A stretch of 64,000 nucleotides of DNA from Achromobacter sp. RTa (GCF_000757485.1 NZ_JPYO01000045.1:103999-167998), one strand, 5' to 3'; shown: positions 53,283 to 62,255, numbered from the stretch's first letter. Program-made: numbers and translations. The notes: generated by a model not told the origin, from the sequence alone.

Positions 53283-54266
53283 CTAGTTGCCGCTCAGCAG
53301 GTTCGCGCTCTTGACCAGCGAAGACACGCGTTCCGAATCGCGCTTGAGCAGCTCGGAGAAGGCGACGGGGCCGCGTTCCTGCTCGGTGGGGGATTGCGCC
53401 GCCAGTTGTTCGAGGCGGGTCTTGAACTCGGGCGTATCGATCGCCTTGGACAGGGCGGCGGACAGCTTGTCGACCACGGCTTGCGGCGTGCCGGCGGGCG
53501 CCACCAGGCCGTTCCAGATCGCCAGGTCGAACTCGGGCAGGCCGCCTTCGGCGAAGGTGGGGATGTCCGGGCTCTGCGCAAGGCGGGCCGGGCCGGTGAC
53601 GGCGATCGCCTTGACGCGCTTGTCCTGGTGCAGGGGCAGCATGGTCACCGTCTGGTCGATCACCCCGTCGATCATGCCGCTCATCAGGTCGGTCAGCGCC
53701 GGGCCCGTGCCGCGATAGGGAATCAGTTCCCCGCGCGCATTGGCGAAGTGCAGGAACATGGCCTCGGCCAGGTGCGCGGTGCTGCCGGGGCCGCTTGAAC
53801 CCAGGTTCAGCTTGACGGCCTTTTCATCGCGGATGCGCTTGAGCATGGCGGGCAGGTCCTGGATGCCGCTCTTGTTGCTGACCGACAGCACCATGGGCAC
53901 GGTCGCGACGATGCCGATGGGCGCCAGCTCCTTCTGCGGATCGTAGTTGGCCTTGGGATGCAGGTGCGGCAGGATCGCCAGCGACATGTTGTTGAACGCC
54001 AGGGTGTAGCCGTCCGGAGCGCTCTTCTGCAGCCTCTGCATGCCGATGAGGCCGCCCGCGCCGCCCGAGTTCTCCACGACCACCGTCTGGCCCAGCTGCT
54101 TGCCCAGCGATGTGGCGACCAGCCGGCCCAGCGTATCGCTGGTGCCGCCGGGGGCGAAGGGCACGATGACGGTAATGGAACGGTTGGGGTAGTCCTGCGC
54201 GGCGGCCGGGGCGGCAAGCGATACGGCGGCCAGGGCGGCGCACAGGATGGGGGCGATTCGTAGCAT
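53283..54266 (-). CDS. Bug-family (TctC-type) periplasmic solute receptor
   Basis: A 327-residue Bug receptor with a signal peptide at about residues 1-23 (APAAAQDYPN cleavage area). It has the mature start YPNRSITVIVPFAPGGTSDTLGRLVATSL, the VVENSGGAGG loop and DGYTLAFNNMSLAILPHLHPK. It is the last gene of the minus-strand operon Ldh-type dehydrogenase, iron alcohol dehydrogenase, semialdehyde dehydrogenase, isopropylmalate-type dehydrogenase. It should bring in the hydroxy acid or dicarboxylic acid those enzymes oxidise. The gap to the upstream gene is 50 bp. Confidence 0.93.
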   Translation of the reverse strand: MLRIAPILCAALAAVSLAAPAAAQDYPNRSITVIVPFAPGGTSDTLGRLVATSLGKQLGQTVVVENSGGAGGLIGMQRLQKSAPDGYTLAFNNMSLAILPHLHPKANYDPQKELAPIGIVATVPMVLSVSNKSGIQDLPAMLKRIRDEKAVKLNLGSSGPGSTAHLAEAMFLHFANARGELIPYRGTGPALTDLMSGMIDGVIDQTVTMLPLHQDKRVKAIAVTGPARLAQSPDIPTFAEGGLPEFDLAIWNGLVAPAGTPQAVVDKLSAALSKAIDTPEFKTRLEQLAAQSPTEQERGPVAFSELLKRDSERVSSLVKSANLLSGN

Positions 54267-54316
54267 GGGGTGTCTCCTCGTGATGTGGTTCTTTTGTGGA
54301 TGGATGCGTCCCGCGC

Positions 54317-55405
54317 TCAGCGGGACAGTGCGCGGCGGACGGCTTGCGTCATGTCCGTGCAGCTTGCGGCGCCGCCCAGGTCGCGCGGCACGTATTCGCC
54401 CTTGGCGAGCACCTGTTCGACCGCGAGTTCGATGCGTTGCGCGGCGTCGGTCAGCGCGGCGTCGGCGTGCTTGTCGCCCAGCCAGCGCAGCATGAGCGCG
54501 CCGGACAGGATGGTGGCCAGCGGGCTGGCGGCGTTCTGCCCGGCGATGTCGGGCGCCGAGCCGTGCGCGCCCTGGAACAGGCCGTGCGTGTCGCCCAGTT
54601 CGGCGGACGGCGACAGGCCCATGCCGCCGATCGTGGCGGCGCCCAGATCGGAAATGATGTCGCCGAACATGTTCTCGGCCACGATCACGTCATAGAAGTC
54701 CGGCCGCTTCAGCATGTGCACCGTGATGGCGTCGGCGTAGGCGTAATCGATTTCGACGTCGGCGTAGTTCGCCGCGACGTCGTCGCAGACGCTGCGGAAG
54801 AAGGCGTAGGTGCGCAGAATGTTGGCCTTGTCGCAGACGGTGACGCGGCGCTTGCCATCGCGCGGGGCGCCGTTGCGCCGGCGGGCGAGGTCGAAGGAAA
54901 AGCGGGCGACGCGTTCGATGCCCTTGCGGGTGACGACGATGGTGTCGGTGGCGACCTCGTCGCGCAGCACGATGCCGCCGCCGCGGCTGGCGTAGAGGCC
55001 CTCCGTGTTTTCGCGCACGATGACGTAATCGATCTGCCCCGGCTTGAAGTGCTTGAGCGGCGAATCCACGCCCTGATATAGCCGGATCGGACGCACGTTG
55101 GCGTACAGGTCCAGCCGGAACCGCAGGCGCAGGTGCAGGTCGTTGCCGACCTCCGTGCCGTCGGGGTAGGTCACGCCGGGCATGCCCGCCGCGCCGTGCA
55201 GGATGGCGTCGGCCGCCTTGCAGGCGGCGTAGGTGTCGTCGGGCAGCACGTGGCCCGACTTGACGTAGTGGTCAGCGCCGCCGTCGTGGCTGCTGAACGC
55301 CAGCAGATCGGCGCCGCAGGCTTCCTTCAGCACGGCGATCGCCGATTGGCAGACTTCCGGCCCGATGCCGTCGCCGTCTATGGTCGCGATTTCATACTTA
55401 GCCAT
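54317..55405 (-). CDS. Isocitrate/isopropylmalate dehydrogenase family protein (tartrate/D-malate DH-like)
   Basis: A 362-residue NAD-dependent beta-decarboxylating dehydrogenase. Family signs are IATIDGDGIGPEV at the N-terminus, RENTEGLYASRGGG near residue 140, and YADAITVHMLKRPDFYDVIVAENMFGDIISDLGA near 230-260. The GSAPDIAGQNAASPLA segment near 295 is the cofactor loop, and its Asp in HGSAPDI points to NAD. It is not beside leu genes. The catabolic operon makes tartrate, D-malate or another 2-hydroxy acid a better substrate than 3-isopropylmalate. It follows the semialdehyde dehydrogenase by 75 bp. Confidence 0.9.
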   Translation of the reverse strand: MAKYEIATIDGDGIGPEVCQSAIAVLKEACGADLLAFSSHDGGADHYVKSGHVLPDDTYAACKAADAILHGAAGMPGVTYPDGTEVGNDLHLRLRFRLDLYANVRPIRLYQGVDSPLKHFKPGQIDYVIVRENTEGLYASRGGGIVLRDEVATDTIVVTRKGIERVARFSFDLARRRNGAPRDGKRRVTVCDKANILRTYAFFRSVCDDVAANYADVEIDYAYADAITVHMLKRPDFYDVIVAENMFGDIISDLGAATIGGMGLSPSAELGDTHGLFQGAHGSAPDIAGQNAASPLATILSGALMLRWLGDKHADAALTDAAQRIELAVEQVLAKGEYVPRDLGGAASCTDMTQAVRRALSR

Positions 55406-55480
55406 GTCTGGCTGTCTCCTTGTGTGGGTCTTGAAACAGGGTGGGCCGGCCGCGCCTGGAGGCGCGGCCGCGCGGCTGCA

Positions 55481-56929
55481 TTACCAGTTGGTCGAGATGT
55501 ACTTGGCTTCCATGAATTCCAGCAGGCCGTGATGCGCGCCTTCGCGGCCCAGCCCGCTTTGCTTGACGCCGCCAAACGGGGCGGCCGGGTCCGACACCAG
55601 GCCGCGGTTCAGGGCGATCATGCCGCTCTCGATGCGTTCCGAAACCCGCATGCCGCGCGCGAGGTCGCGGGTGTAGACGTACGCGACCAGGCCATATTCG
55701 GTGGCGTTGGCCAGTGCGACGGCTTCGTCTTCGGTGTCGAAGGCGACGATGGGCGCCACGGGGCCGAAGATCTCCTCGCCCAGCAGGTCGGCGTCGGCGG
55801 GCACGTCCACCAGCACCGTGGGCGCATAGAAGTAGCCGGGGCGGTCCAGCCGCTTGCCGCCGGTTCTGACGCGCGCGCCCTTGGCGACGGCGTCGTCCAC
55901 CAGCGCCGCCACCTTGTCCACCGAGCCGGCATTGACCAAGGGGCCGCATTGCGTGTCCGCGCCGACGCCGTCGCCGGTTTTCAGCGCCGCCATGCGGGCG
56001 GCGAACCTGGCGCTGAACGCCTCCACCACGCCGCGCTGCACGTAGAAGCGATTGGCGGCCGTGCAGGCCTCGCCGCCGTTGCGCATCTTGGCGATCATCG
56101 CGCCTTCCACCGCGGCGTCGATGTCCGCGTCGTCGAAAACCAGGAAGGGCGCGTTGCCGCCCAGCTCCATCGAGCAGCTGATGACCGAGTCGGCCGCCTT
56201 GCGCAGCAGCACGCGGCCCACTTCCGTGGAGCCGGTAAAGGAAAGCTTGCGCACGCGCGGGTCGTCCAGCACGGCATTGGCGAACTTGCCGGCCGACGAA
56301 GTGGTCAGCACGTTGACCACGCCCGCGGGCACCCCGGCTTCTTCGAGCAGGCGCATGACGGCATACGCGGTCAAGGGCGTTTCCGTGGCGGGCTTGAGGA
56401 TGCAGGTGCAGCCGGCGGCCAGGGCGGGCGCGATCTTGCGGGTGGCCATGGCGGCCGGGAAATTCCACGGGGTGACCAGCAGCGCGACGCCGATGGGCTG
56501 GTACTGCACGATGATGCGGCTTGCGCCGCTGGGCGACACGCTGATGTCGCCATTGATGCGCACGGCCTCCTCGGAGAACCAGCGGAAGAACTCGGCCGCG
56601 TAGGCGACTTCGCCGCGGGCGTCCGCCAGCGCCTTGCCGTTCTCCATCGAGATCAGACGGGCCAGGCTCTCGGCGTCGCGCGTCATCAGTTCAAAGCACT
56701 TGCGCAGGATTTCCCCGCGCTGGCGGGCGGGGGTGGCCGCCCAGCCTGCGGCGGCGCGCGAGGCGGCGTCCACGGCGGCGGCCGCGTCCTCCAGCGTGGC
56801 ATCGGCCACGCTGGCGATGACCTGTTCGGTGGACGGGTCGAATACGTCGATGCGGCGGCCCGAGGACGAGGGGCGCCAGGCGCCGTCGATGTAAAGGTCA
56901 GTGGATAGCTTGCTGGCCTCGATGGTCAT
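55481..56929 (-). CDS. NAD(P)-dependent succinate-semialdehyde-type aldehyde dehydrogenase
   Basis: A 482-residue aldehyde dehydrogenase of the GabD / succinate- or glutarate-semialdehyde group. The cofactor-binding segment is FTGSTEVGRVLL near residue 235, the general base SMELGGNAPF near 255, and the catalytic cysteine lies in NGGEACTAANRFYV near 290. It directly follows an iron-type alcohol dehydrogenase (30-bp gap), so the pair could oxidise a hydroxy acid such as 4-hydroxybutyrate to the semialdehyde and then to the diacid. The exact substrate is an inference. Confidence 0.92.
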   Translation of the reverse strand: MTIEASKLSTDLYIDGAWRPSSSGRRIDVFDPSTEQVIASVADATLEDAAAAVDAASRAAAGWAATPARQRGEILRKCFELMTRDAESLARLISMENGKALADARGEVAYAAEFFRWFSEEAVRINGDISVSPSGASRIIVQYQPIGVALLVTPWNFPAAMATRKIAPALAAGCTCILKPATETPLTAYAVMRLLEEAGVPAGVVNVLTTSSAGKFANAVLDDPRVRKLSFTGSTEVGRVLLRKAADSVISCSMELGGNAPFLVFDDADIDAAVEGAMIAKMRNGGEACTAANRFYVQRGVVEAFSARFAARMAALKTGDGVGADTQCGPLVNAGSVDKVAALVDDAVAKGARVRTGGKRLDRPGYFYAPTVLVDVPADADLLGEEIFGPVAPIVAFDTEDEAVALANATEYGLVAYVYTRDLARGMRVSERIESGMIALNRGLVSDPAAPFGGVKQSGLGREGAHHGLLEFMEAKYISTNW

Positions 56930-56959
56930 GTGTTTGCTCCGGGTAGGGAAAGAGAGGGG

Positions 56960-58186
56960 TTATCGGGATGCGCGGAATGAGCCCTGGCCGGCATGGGCGG
57001 CGGCCACGATGGATGCGATGCCTGCTTCATCGAGCGGGCGGGGGTTGTTCGTGACCAGCCGGGCGGCCAGCATGGACTGGCCGGCGATCCAGCCGAGCTG
57101 GTCGGCGCGCACGCCCAGCCCTTCCAGCGTCGCGGGAATGCCGATGGCCGAGAACAGTTCGTACACGTGGCGCGGCGCGTTGGCGGCGAGGCGGGCCGGA
57201 TCCGTTTCCGTGTCGCCCATCGCCTGCGAGATGGCGGCGTAGTCCGCCGCGCAGGCCGGGGCGTTGAAGTCCATGACGTAGGGCATCAGCGTCGCCACGC
57301 CCGCGCCGTGGGCGGTGTGGGTGAGGGCGCCGATGGGATACTGGATCGCATGGGCCGCGGCGGTGCCGGCCACGCCGAAGGCCAGGCCCGCGGCCAGCGC
57401 CGCGGCCATGACCTGGCCCCGGGCGTGCAGGTCCGAGCCGTCTTCCACCGCCCGGGGAAGATAGGAGGCCAGCGCGCGGATGGCGATCAGAGCCTGCTGG
57501 TCGCTGAAGGCGTTCTTGCCGACGAACACGCGCGTCTGCGCGATGTCGGCGTCGGGGCTGCGCCTGACGGCGGTCAGCGCCTCGATGGCGTGGGTCAGGG
57601 CGTCGGCGCCGGCGATGGCGGTCAGGCCCTTGGGGCAGGTCAGCGTCAGCTCCGGATCGCAGATGGCCGTGTGGGGAATCAGCTGCGGGCTGGATATGCC
57701 GACCTTCAGGTCGCGGGCGCCGTCGGCCAGCACGGCCACGGGCGTGACCTCGGAGCCGGTGCCCGAGGTGGTGGGCATGGCGATCACGGGGATCGTGGGG
57801 CCGGGCACCTTGTATTCGCCGTAGTAGTCGGAGGCTTCGCCGCCATGCGCCAGGAGCAGGCTGACGACTTTGGCCATGTCCAGGCAGCTGCCGCCGCCCA
57901 GCCCGACGATCGCGTCCGGCTGGAAGCCGCGGTGCGCGGCCACGCATTCGTAGACGCCTTCGACGGGCAGGTCCGGCTGGGTGCGGTCGAACACCTGGAC
58001 GCGCACGCCGGCGCTCTCCAGCGCGGCGAGCAGATCGGACATTTCCTGCGTGGCGGCAAAGCGCTCGTCGGTGCAGATCAGCGCCCGGCTGCCCAGGGCG
58101 GCCGCGACGCGGCCGAGCGCGTGGCGCTGGCCGTTGCCGAACAACACGGCGCGCGGCGCGCGCATGATTCCAAACAAATCAGTCAT
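56960..58186 (-). CDS. Iron-containing alcohol dehydrogenase
   Basis: A 408-residue group III (iron-type) alcohol dehydrogenase. The N-terminal Rossmann-like domain includes ALGSRALICTDERFAA and VGLGGGSCLDMAK, followed by AMPTTSGTGSEVTPVAV. The metal-binding half includes ADALTHAIEAL and HAIQYPIGALTHTAHGAGVATLMP with histidine ligands. ATG at 58186 has GAAGGAT ahead of it. It is between an Ldh2-type dehydrogenase and a semialdehyde dehydrogenase on the same strand. 4-Hydroxybutyrate or a similar omega-hydroxy acid is the most economical substrate guess. Lactaldehyde- or maleylacetate-type activity is not excluded. Confidence 0.92.
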   Translation of the reverse strand: MTDLFGIMRAPRAVLFGNGQRHALGRVAAALGSRALICTDERFAATQEMSDLLAALESAGVRVQVFDRTQPDLPVEGVYECVAAHRGFQPDAIVGLGGGSCLDMAKVVSLLLAHGGEASDYYGEYKVPGPTIPVIAMPTTSGTGSEVTPVAVLADGARDLKVGISSPQLIPHTAICDPELTLTCPKGLTAIAGADALTHAIEALTAVRRSPDADIAQTRVFVGKNAFSDQQALIAIRALASYLPRAVEDGSDLHARGQVMAAALAAGLAFGVAGTAAAHAIQYPIGALTHTAHGAGVATLMPYVMDFNAPACAADYAAISQAMGDTETDPARLAANAPRHVYELFSAIGIPATLEGLGVRADQLGWIAGQSMLAARLVTNNPRPLDEAGIASIVAAAHAGQGSFRASR

Positions 58187-58217
58187 TGCGGATCCTTCAG
58201 AGGGAGTCGTATGGAGT

Positions 58218-59231
58218 TCAGACGGCGCATTGCGCCAGGTCGAGAATGCGGTGCCAGACTTCGTCGGCCAGCTCGATGCCTGCGTCCAGGCGATGGCGGC
58301 GTTCGGCGCGCGCCCGGTCTCCGGGTATGGCCACGGGGCGCCCGGAGAGCAGGGCGGGGCAGGCCCGGATCTCGTCCAGGTAGCCGGAAATGCGGGAGGC
58401 CACCGCGCCCGGTCCCGCCTCGACCACGATGAAGACGTCGCCCTTGTTGCAGACCTCGCCGGAATCCAGCGTGCCCTTGACCGCCGTGCCCAGCGCGGAT
58501 GCGGTGAGGCTGGCGACCAGCAATTCGAAGGCCAGGCCCAGCGCATAGCCCTTGGCCTCGCCGAAAGGCGCCAATGCGCCGGCCTTGGCGGCGACGGCGT
58601 CCGTCGTGGGATTGCCGGCGCCGTCCAGCGCCCAGCCGGGCTCCAGCGCGCGGCCATGGTTGGCGTAGTCGTGGATCTTGCCCATGGCGACCTGGCTGGT
58701 GGCCATGTCCAGCACGAAGGGCTCGGCTTCGGTGGGCACGCCGATCGCGATGGGGTTGGTGCCGATCAATGCGCGGCGGCCGCCCCAGGGGTGGACCAGG
58801 GCCTCGCTGGTGGACAGCGCCAACAGGATTTGGCCTTCGCGCGCTACCTGTTCCGCATACAGCGCCAGCATGCCGATGTGGTTGTTGTTGCTGACCGCCG
58901 CGACCGCGATGCCGGTTTCGCTGGCGCGGCCGCGGATCTGTTCCAGCGCCGCCAGCGCGATGACGGGGCCGAGTCCGCGTTCCCCATCCATGTCCAGGAA
59001 GGCGGGTGAGCGCCATTCGGCCTTGCCGCGGGTCTTCGGATCGGCGACGCCGTTGTGGATGCGCTCGATGATGCGCGGCAGGCGCAGCAGCCCATGCGAA
59101 GCGCGGCCGCGCAATTCGGCTTCAAGCAGCAGGTTGGTCTGGGTCGCGGCATGGCCGGTCGGGGTGCCGGCCTGTTCCAGCGCACGGACGCAGACTTCCC
59201 ATGCCTCCCCCATTTTTATCGTTGTCGTCAT
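58218..59231 (-). CDS. Malate/L-lactate dehydrogenase (Ldh2/MDH2) family oxidoreductase
   Basis: A 337-residue member of the Ldh2 family (ComC, AllD, YlbC), which uses NAD(P)H on 2-hydroxy or 2-keto acids and is unrelated to classic malate dehydrogenase. The catalytic histidine region is SHGLLRLPRIIERI near residue 45. SNNNHIGMLALYAEQ lies near 118, and PFVLDMATSQVAMGKI near 170 forms the cofactor site. It is the first gene of the operon that ends with the Bug gene, facing the GntR regulator across 111 bp. Malate, sulfolactate or ureidoglycolate are among family substrates; none can be chosen here. Confidence 0.9.
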   Translation of the reverse strand: MTTTIKMGEAWEVCVRALEQAGTPTGHAATQTNLLLEAELRGRASHGLLRLPRIIERIHNGVADPKTRGKAEWRSPAFLDMDGERGLGPVIALAALEQIRGRASETGIAVAAVSNNNHIGMLALYAEQVAREGQILLALSTSEALVHPWGGRRALIGTNPIAIGVPTEAEPFVLDMATSQVAMGKIHDYANHGRALEPGWALDGAGNPTTDAVAAKAGALAPFGEAKGYALGLAFELLVASLTASALGTAVKGTLDSGEVCNKGDVFIVVEAGPGAVASRISGYLDEIRACPALLSGRPVAIPGDRARAERRHRLDAGIELADEVWHRILDLAQCAV

Positions 59232-59250
59232 AGTCTCAGTCAGTTGTTAA

Positions 59251-59280
59251 ATCCGATCGGATCTGAAATACGATCTGATT
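59251..59280. promoter_or_regulatory. Candidate GntR operator with palindrome and direct repeats
   Basis: ATCCGATCGGAT (59251-59262) is a perfect 12-bp palindrome. CGATCGGAT (from 59254) and CGATCTGAT (from 59271) form a direct repeat spaced 17 bp, and GATCTGAAATAC / GATCTGATTTAT repeat in tandem. It lies in the short divergent gap between the Ldh-type gene and the FadR-type gntR, where autoregulation is usual. The site is inferred from symmetry. Confidence 0.6.
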
Positions 59281-59342
59281 TATGCTAACCTTGTAACAAA
59301 TTGGACGTCAACCGATTGTTGGCAAACCTAGGGGAAACAACC

Positions 59343-60062
59343 ATGACGACTCTCTCCCTCGGCTCCGGTGCCGCGACCCCGGCCGCATCTGGCGGAGCGC
59401 GCCTGGGCGAACGCGCGCGTTCGCTGGGCGATGAAGTCTATGAAGCGCTGCTGTCGCAGCTCATTTCCTTGAAGATCGCGCCGGGCATGCGCATCGCGGT
59501 GGACGCGCTGGTCCGTGAACTGGGCGTTTCGCAAACGCCGATACGCGCGGCGCTGATCCGCCTGGAAACGGAAGGGCTGGTCGTGAAGACGCACCACGTG
59601 GGCTACAGCGCAGCGCCCATGCCTACGCGCCGGCGCTTCGAGCAGATGTATGAATTGCGGTTGCAGCTGGAACCGTTCGGCGCAAGTCTTGCCGCGCAGC
59701 GCATGACGGACGCCTCGCGCCAGGAGCTGGCCGCGCTGTCCGCCGCGATGAGCGCCCCGAGCGCGGACGACGCGCGCGTGGCCTACGGCAAGTTCGCCGT
59801 GCTGGACGCGCAGTTCCACTCCTGGATCGCGGAGCAGAGCGGCAACGAGCTGCTGGCCGAAGCGTTGGCCCGGCTGTACGCGCACACCCATCTGTTCCGG
59901 CTGCGCTTCCATTCGCGCGTCACGGAAGAGGCCGTGACCGAACATGCGCGCATCGTGCAGGCGCTGGATTTGCGCGATGCCGAGGGCGCGGCGGCCGCCA
60001 TGCGCGACCATATCCTGCGCTCGCGCGAGCGCATGGCGCCGTTCTTCGAAATGCTGGATTGA
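59343..60062 (+). CDS. GntR-family (FadR subfamily) transcriptional regulator
   Basis: A 239-residue GntR regulator. The winged helix-turn-helix is at about residues 20-88 (IAPGMRIAVDALVRELGVSQTPIRAALIRLETEGL). The all-helical FCD ligand domain covers about 95-235, with possible metal-binding histidines in QFHSW and EHARIV. ATG at 59343 with AGGGGA upstream was chosen over a TTG. It faces the hydroxy-acid dehydrogenase operon and probably represses it until an organic acid binds. Confidence 0.93.
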   Translation: MTTLSLGSGAATPAASGGARLGERARSLGDEVYEALLSQLISLKIAPGMRIAVDALVRELGVSQTPIRAALIRLETEGLVVKTHHVGYSAAPMPTRRRFEQMYELRLQLEPFGASLAAQRMTDASRQELAALSAAMSAPSADDARVAYGKFAVLDAQFHSWIAEQSGNELLAEALARLYAHTHLFRLRFHSRVTEEAVTEHARIVQALDLRDAEGAAAAMRDHILRSRERMAPFFEMLD

Positions 60063-60120
60063 CCATGCAAGCAGCGGCCAAGGGTTCGATCGTGGCCAGC
60101 GCCGGGCGGGCGGGGGCGGC

Positions 60121-61041
60121 ATGAAAGGTTCGCGCAATTCACTGGTCACCCTGCGGATCTTCCTGTCCGCGGCGCGCAGCCTCAATTTCAGCCGCAGCGC
60201 GGAAGAGCTGCACCTGACGCAGAGCGCGGTCAGCAAGCATATCGGCGCCCTGGAAGACCGCCTGGGCGCGGCGCTGTTCAAGCGCCTGCCCAATGGGCTG
60301 CGGCTGACGCATGCCGGCGCGCTGTACCTGGAGCGGATCAGCGCGGCCCTGCGCCTGATCGACGAGGCCGACGCGCTGGTGGCGCATCCCATGTCGCGGG
60401 TGGCGCTGAACGTCGCGGTGTCTCCGTCGTTCGCGCAGTTCTGCCTCATACCCGGGCTGGCGGAGTTCTTTGCCCTGCACCCCGAGGTGCGGGTCAACGT
60501 AAGGCCGCGCCTGCTGCATGGGCGCGACCAGGCCGAGCGTTTCGACGCCGAGATCCAGCTGCATACCGGGCACGTGGCCGGCATGTCGGCCCAATATCTG
60601 TGCGGCCGCGAAATGACTCTGGTGGCCGCGCCGAGCCTGCTCGCGCGCCATCCGGTGCGCACGGTCGAGGATCTGGACGGCGTGCCGCTCCTCAAGCGCG
60701 CGCAGCGCGGCTACAGCTGGGACGAATGGCGCGCCGACATCGCGCCGCTATGGGCAGGCGCGCCGGCCACGGCGCCGGAATATGAAGGTTTTTCGGTGTT
60801 GCTGCCCGCCGTCCTCCACGGGTTGGGCGCGGCCATCGTGCCCGTGTGCATGGTCCTCGCGCACCTGGAGGCGGGGCAGCTGGTGCGTCCCTTGGGCGAA
60901 TCGGTCGATGGCCGCTACGGCTATTACCTCATGCAGCCACGCCCGAACGTGGGCGGCGCCTATGCCGACGCCTTCTGCGATTGGGTGGCGAAGCGGGCCG
61001 CGGCGTTCAACGAGCAGGTGAGGTCGTACCTGGCCCGGTGA
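60121..61041 (+). CDS. LysR-family transcriptional regulator (GcvA-like)
   Basis: A 306-residue LysR regulator of the GcvA type. The helix-turn-helix is at about 15-60 (LNFSRSAEELHLTQSAVSKHIGALEDRLGAALFKR), and the effector domain at about 90-290. It starts 58 bp after the gntR stop, in the same direction, and is followed by a Bug receptor at 61169. It may act on that Bug/M28 pair or, with GntR, on the dehydrogenase operon. Upstream in-frame extension overlaps gntR and was rejected. Confidence 0.92.
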   Translation: MKGSRNSLVTLRIFLSAARSLNFSRSAEELHLTQSAVSKHIGALEDRLGAALFKRLPNGLRLTHAGALYLERISAALRLIDEADALVAHPMSRVALNVAVSPSFAQFCLIPGLAEFFALHPEVRVNVRPRLLHGRDQAERFDAEIQLHTGHVAGMSAQYLCGREMTLVAAPSLLARHPVRTVEDLDGVPLLKRAQRGYSWDEWRADIAPLWAGAPATAPEYEGFSVLLPAVLHGLGAAIVPVCMVLAHLEAGQLVRPLGESVDGRYGYYLMQPRPNVGGAYADAFCDWVAKRAAAFNEQVRSYLAR

Positions 61042-61168
61042 GCGGGCCGGGCGGAGGAGCGGCGGTATTCCGCCATGGAATGCCCCATGCGCATATGTCC
61101 TTTGCGCGGGCCGGCCGGGAGCCGCCAGAATGGCCGGACCCTAGTGACCTTCCGGTTCGACCGACACC

Positions 61169-62158
61169 ATGAACATCTCCAAGTTCTTGCCGTTTGCCCG
61201 CATCCTGCCCGCATTGTCCGTTGCCGCGCTTGTCGCCGGCGCGCCGGCCCAGGCCGCCTATCCCGATAAGCCGGTCCGCCTGATCGTTCCGTACGCCACG
61301 GGCGGCAGTTCGGACGTGATCGCGCGCGGTATCGGCGATCAGTTGAGCGCGGCGCTGGGCCAGCCCGTGGTGGTTGAAAACCGGGCGGGTGCGGGGTCGA
61401 TGATCGGAACCGCCTACGTGGCGGGCGAGGCCGCCGACGGCTACACGCTGCTGCTCGCCGACGTGCCGTTCACCATCGTGCCGGCGCTGTATGGCGACCG
61501 CATCAAATACGACGCCCGCAAGGACTTCGCGCCGATCTCGCTGCTGGGCGTGTCGCCCATGTACCTGTTCGTCAATCCGCGCTTCGAGGGCAAGACCGTG
61601 CCGGCGCTGATCGCCGCCGCCAAGGACAAGCCCGGCTCCATTTCCATCGGTTCCGGCGGCAACGGCTCGCTGACGCATTTGATGGCCGAGCTGTTCATGC
61701 TGAACACGGGCATCCGGCTGGTGCACATTCCCTACAAGGGCGCCTCGGCGTCCGTCAACGACCTGGCGGGCGGCCAGATCCAGGTGAGCTTCACCACCAT
61801 GCCCACGGCCGCCGCGCTGTACCAGGGCGGCAAGATCGCGCCGATCGCCGTGTCCTCGCCGGCGCGCGAGGCCGCCACGCCCAACGTCCCGACTTTCGAG
61901 GAACTGGGCCTGCCCAAGCTGACGGTGCAGAGCTGGTGGGGGCTGATGGCGCCCGCCGGCACGCCCAAGCCGGTGCTGGACAAGCTGGAAAGCGCCATGA
62001 AGACGGTCATGCAATCGGCGCCCGTCAAGCAGCGGCTGAGCAGCGTGGGGGTGGAGGCGCCGGCCGATCCCAGCGCCCAGGCGCTGACCCGCTTGCTGAA
62101 CGCCGACTTCGAGCGCTGGCAGGACGTGGTCAAGCGCGCCGGCATCAAATTCGAGTGA
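61169..62158 (+). CDS. Bug-family (TctC-type) periplasmic solute receptor
   Basis: A 329-residue Bug receptor. The signal peptide is at about residues 1-30 (PALSVAALVAGAPAQA, cleavage near AQA-AY). The mature N-terminus YPDKPVRLIVPYATGGSSDVIARGIGDQL is followed by VVENRAGAGS and DGYTLLLADVPFTIVPALY. It lies 127 bp after the LysR gene and 97 bp before the M28 peptidase gene in the same direction. If these are linked, its ligand could be a peptide-like or N-acyl acid. That reading is speculative. Confidence 0.93.
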   Translation: MNISKFLPFARILPALSVAALVAGAPAQAAYPDKPVRLIVPYATGGSSDVIARGIGDQLSAALGQPVVVENRAGAGSMIGTAYVAGEAADGYTLLLADVPFTIVPALYGDRIKYDARKDFAPISLLGVSPMYLFVNPRFEGKTVPALIAAAKDKPGSISIGSGGNGSLTHLMAELFMLNTGIRLVHIPYKGASASVNDLAGGQIQVSFTTMPTAAALYQGGKIAPIAVSSPAREAATPNVPTFEELGLPKLTVQSWWGLMAPAGTPKPVLDKLESAMKTVMQSAPVKQRLSSVGVEAPADPSAQALTRLLNADFERWQDVVKRAGIKFE

Positions 62159-62255
62159 CGCGGTCCGGTCCGGCCGCCAATCCCCACGCCAATTCCCATT
62201 AACGCGGCCGCCGCCGTCCTGGTGGACGCCGGCGCCGGAACACGAGACATCCAAG

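Noticed and set aside
61042-61168. Short palindromes (GGCGGTATTCCGCC, ATGCGCAT) between the LysR and Bug genes
   Set aside because: They are short, imperfect or expected by chance in GC-rich DNA, and show no clear operator layout.
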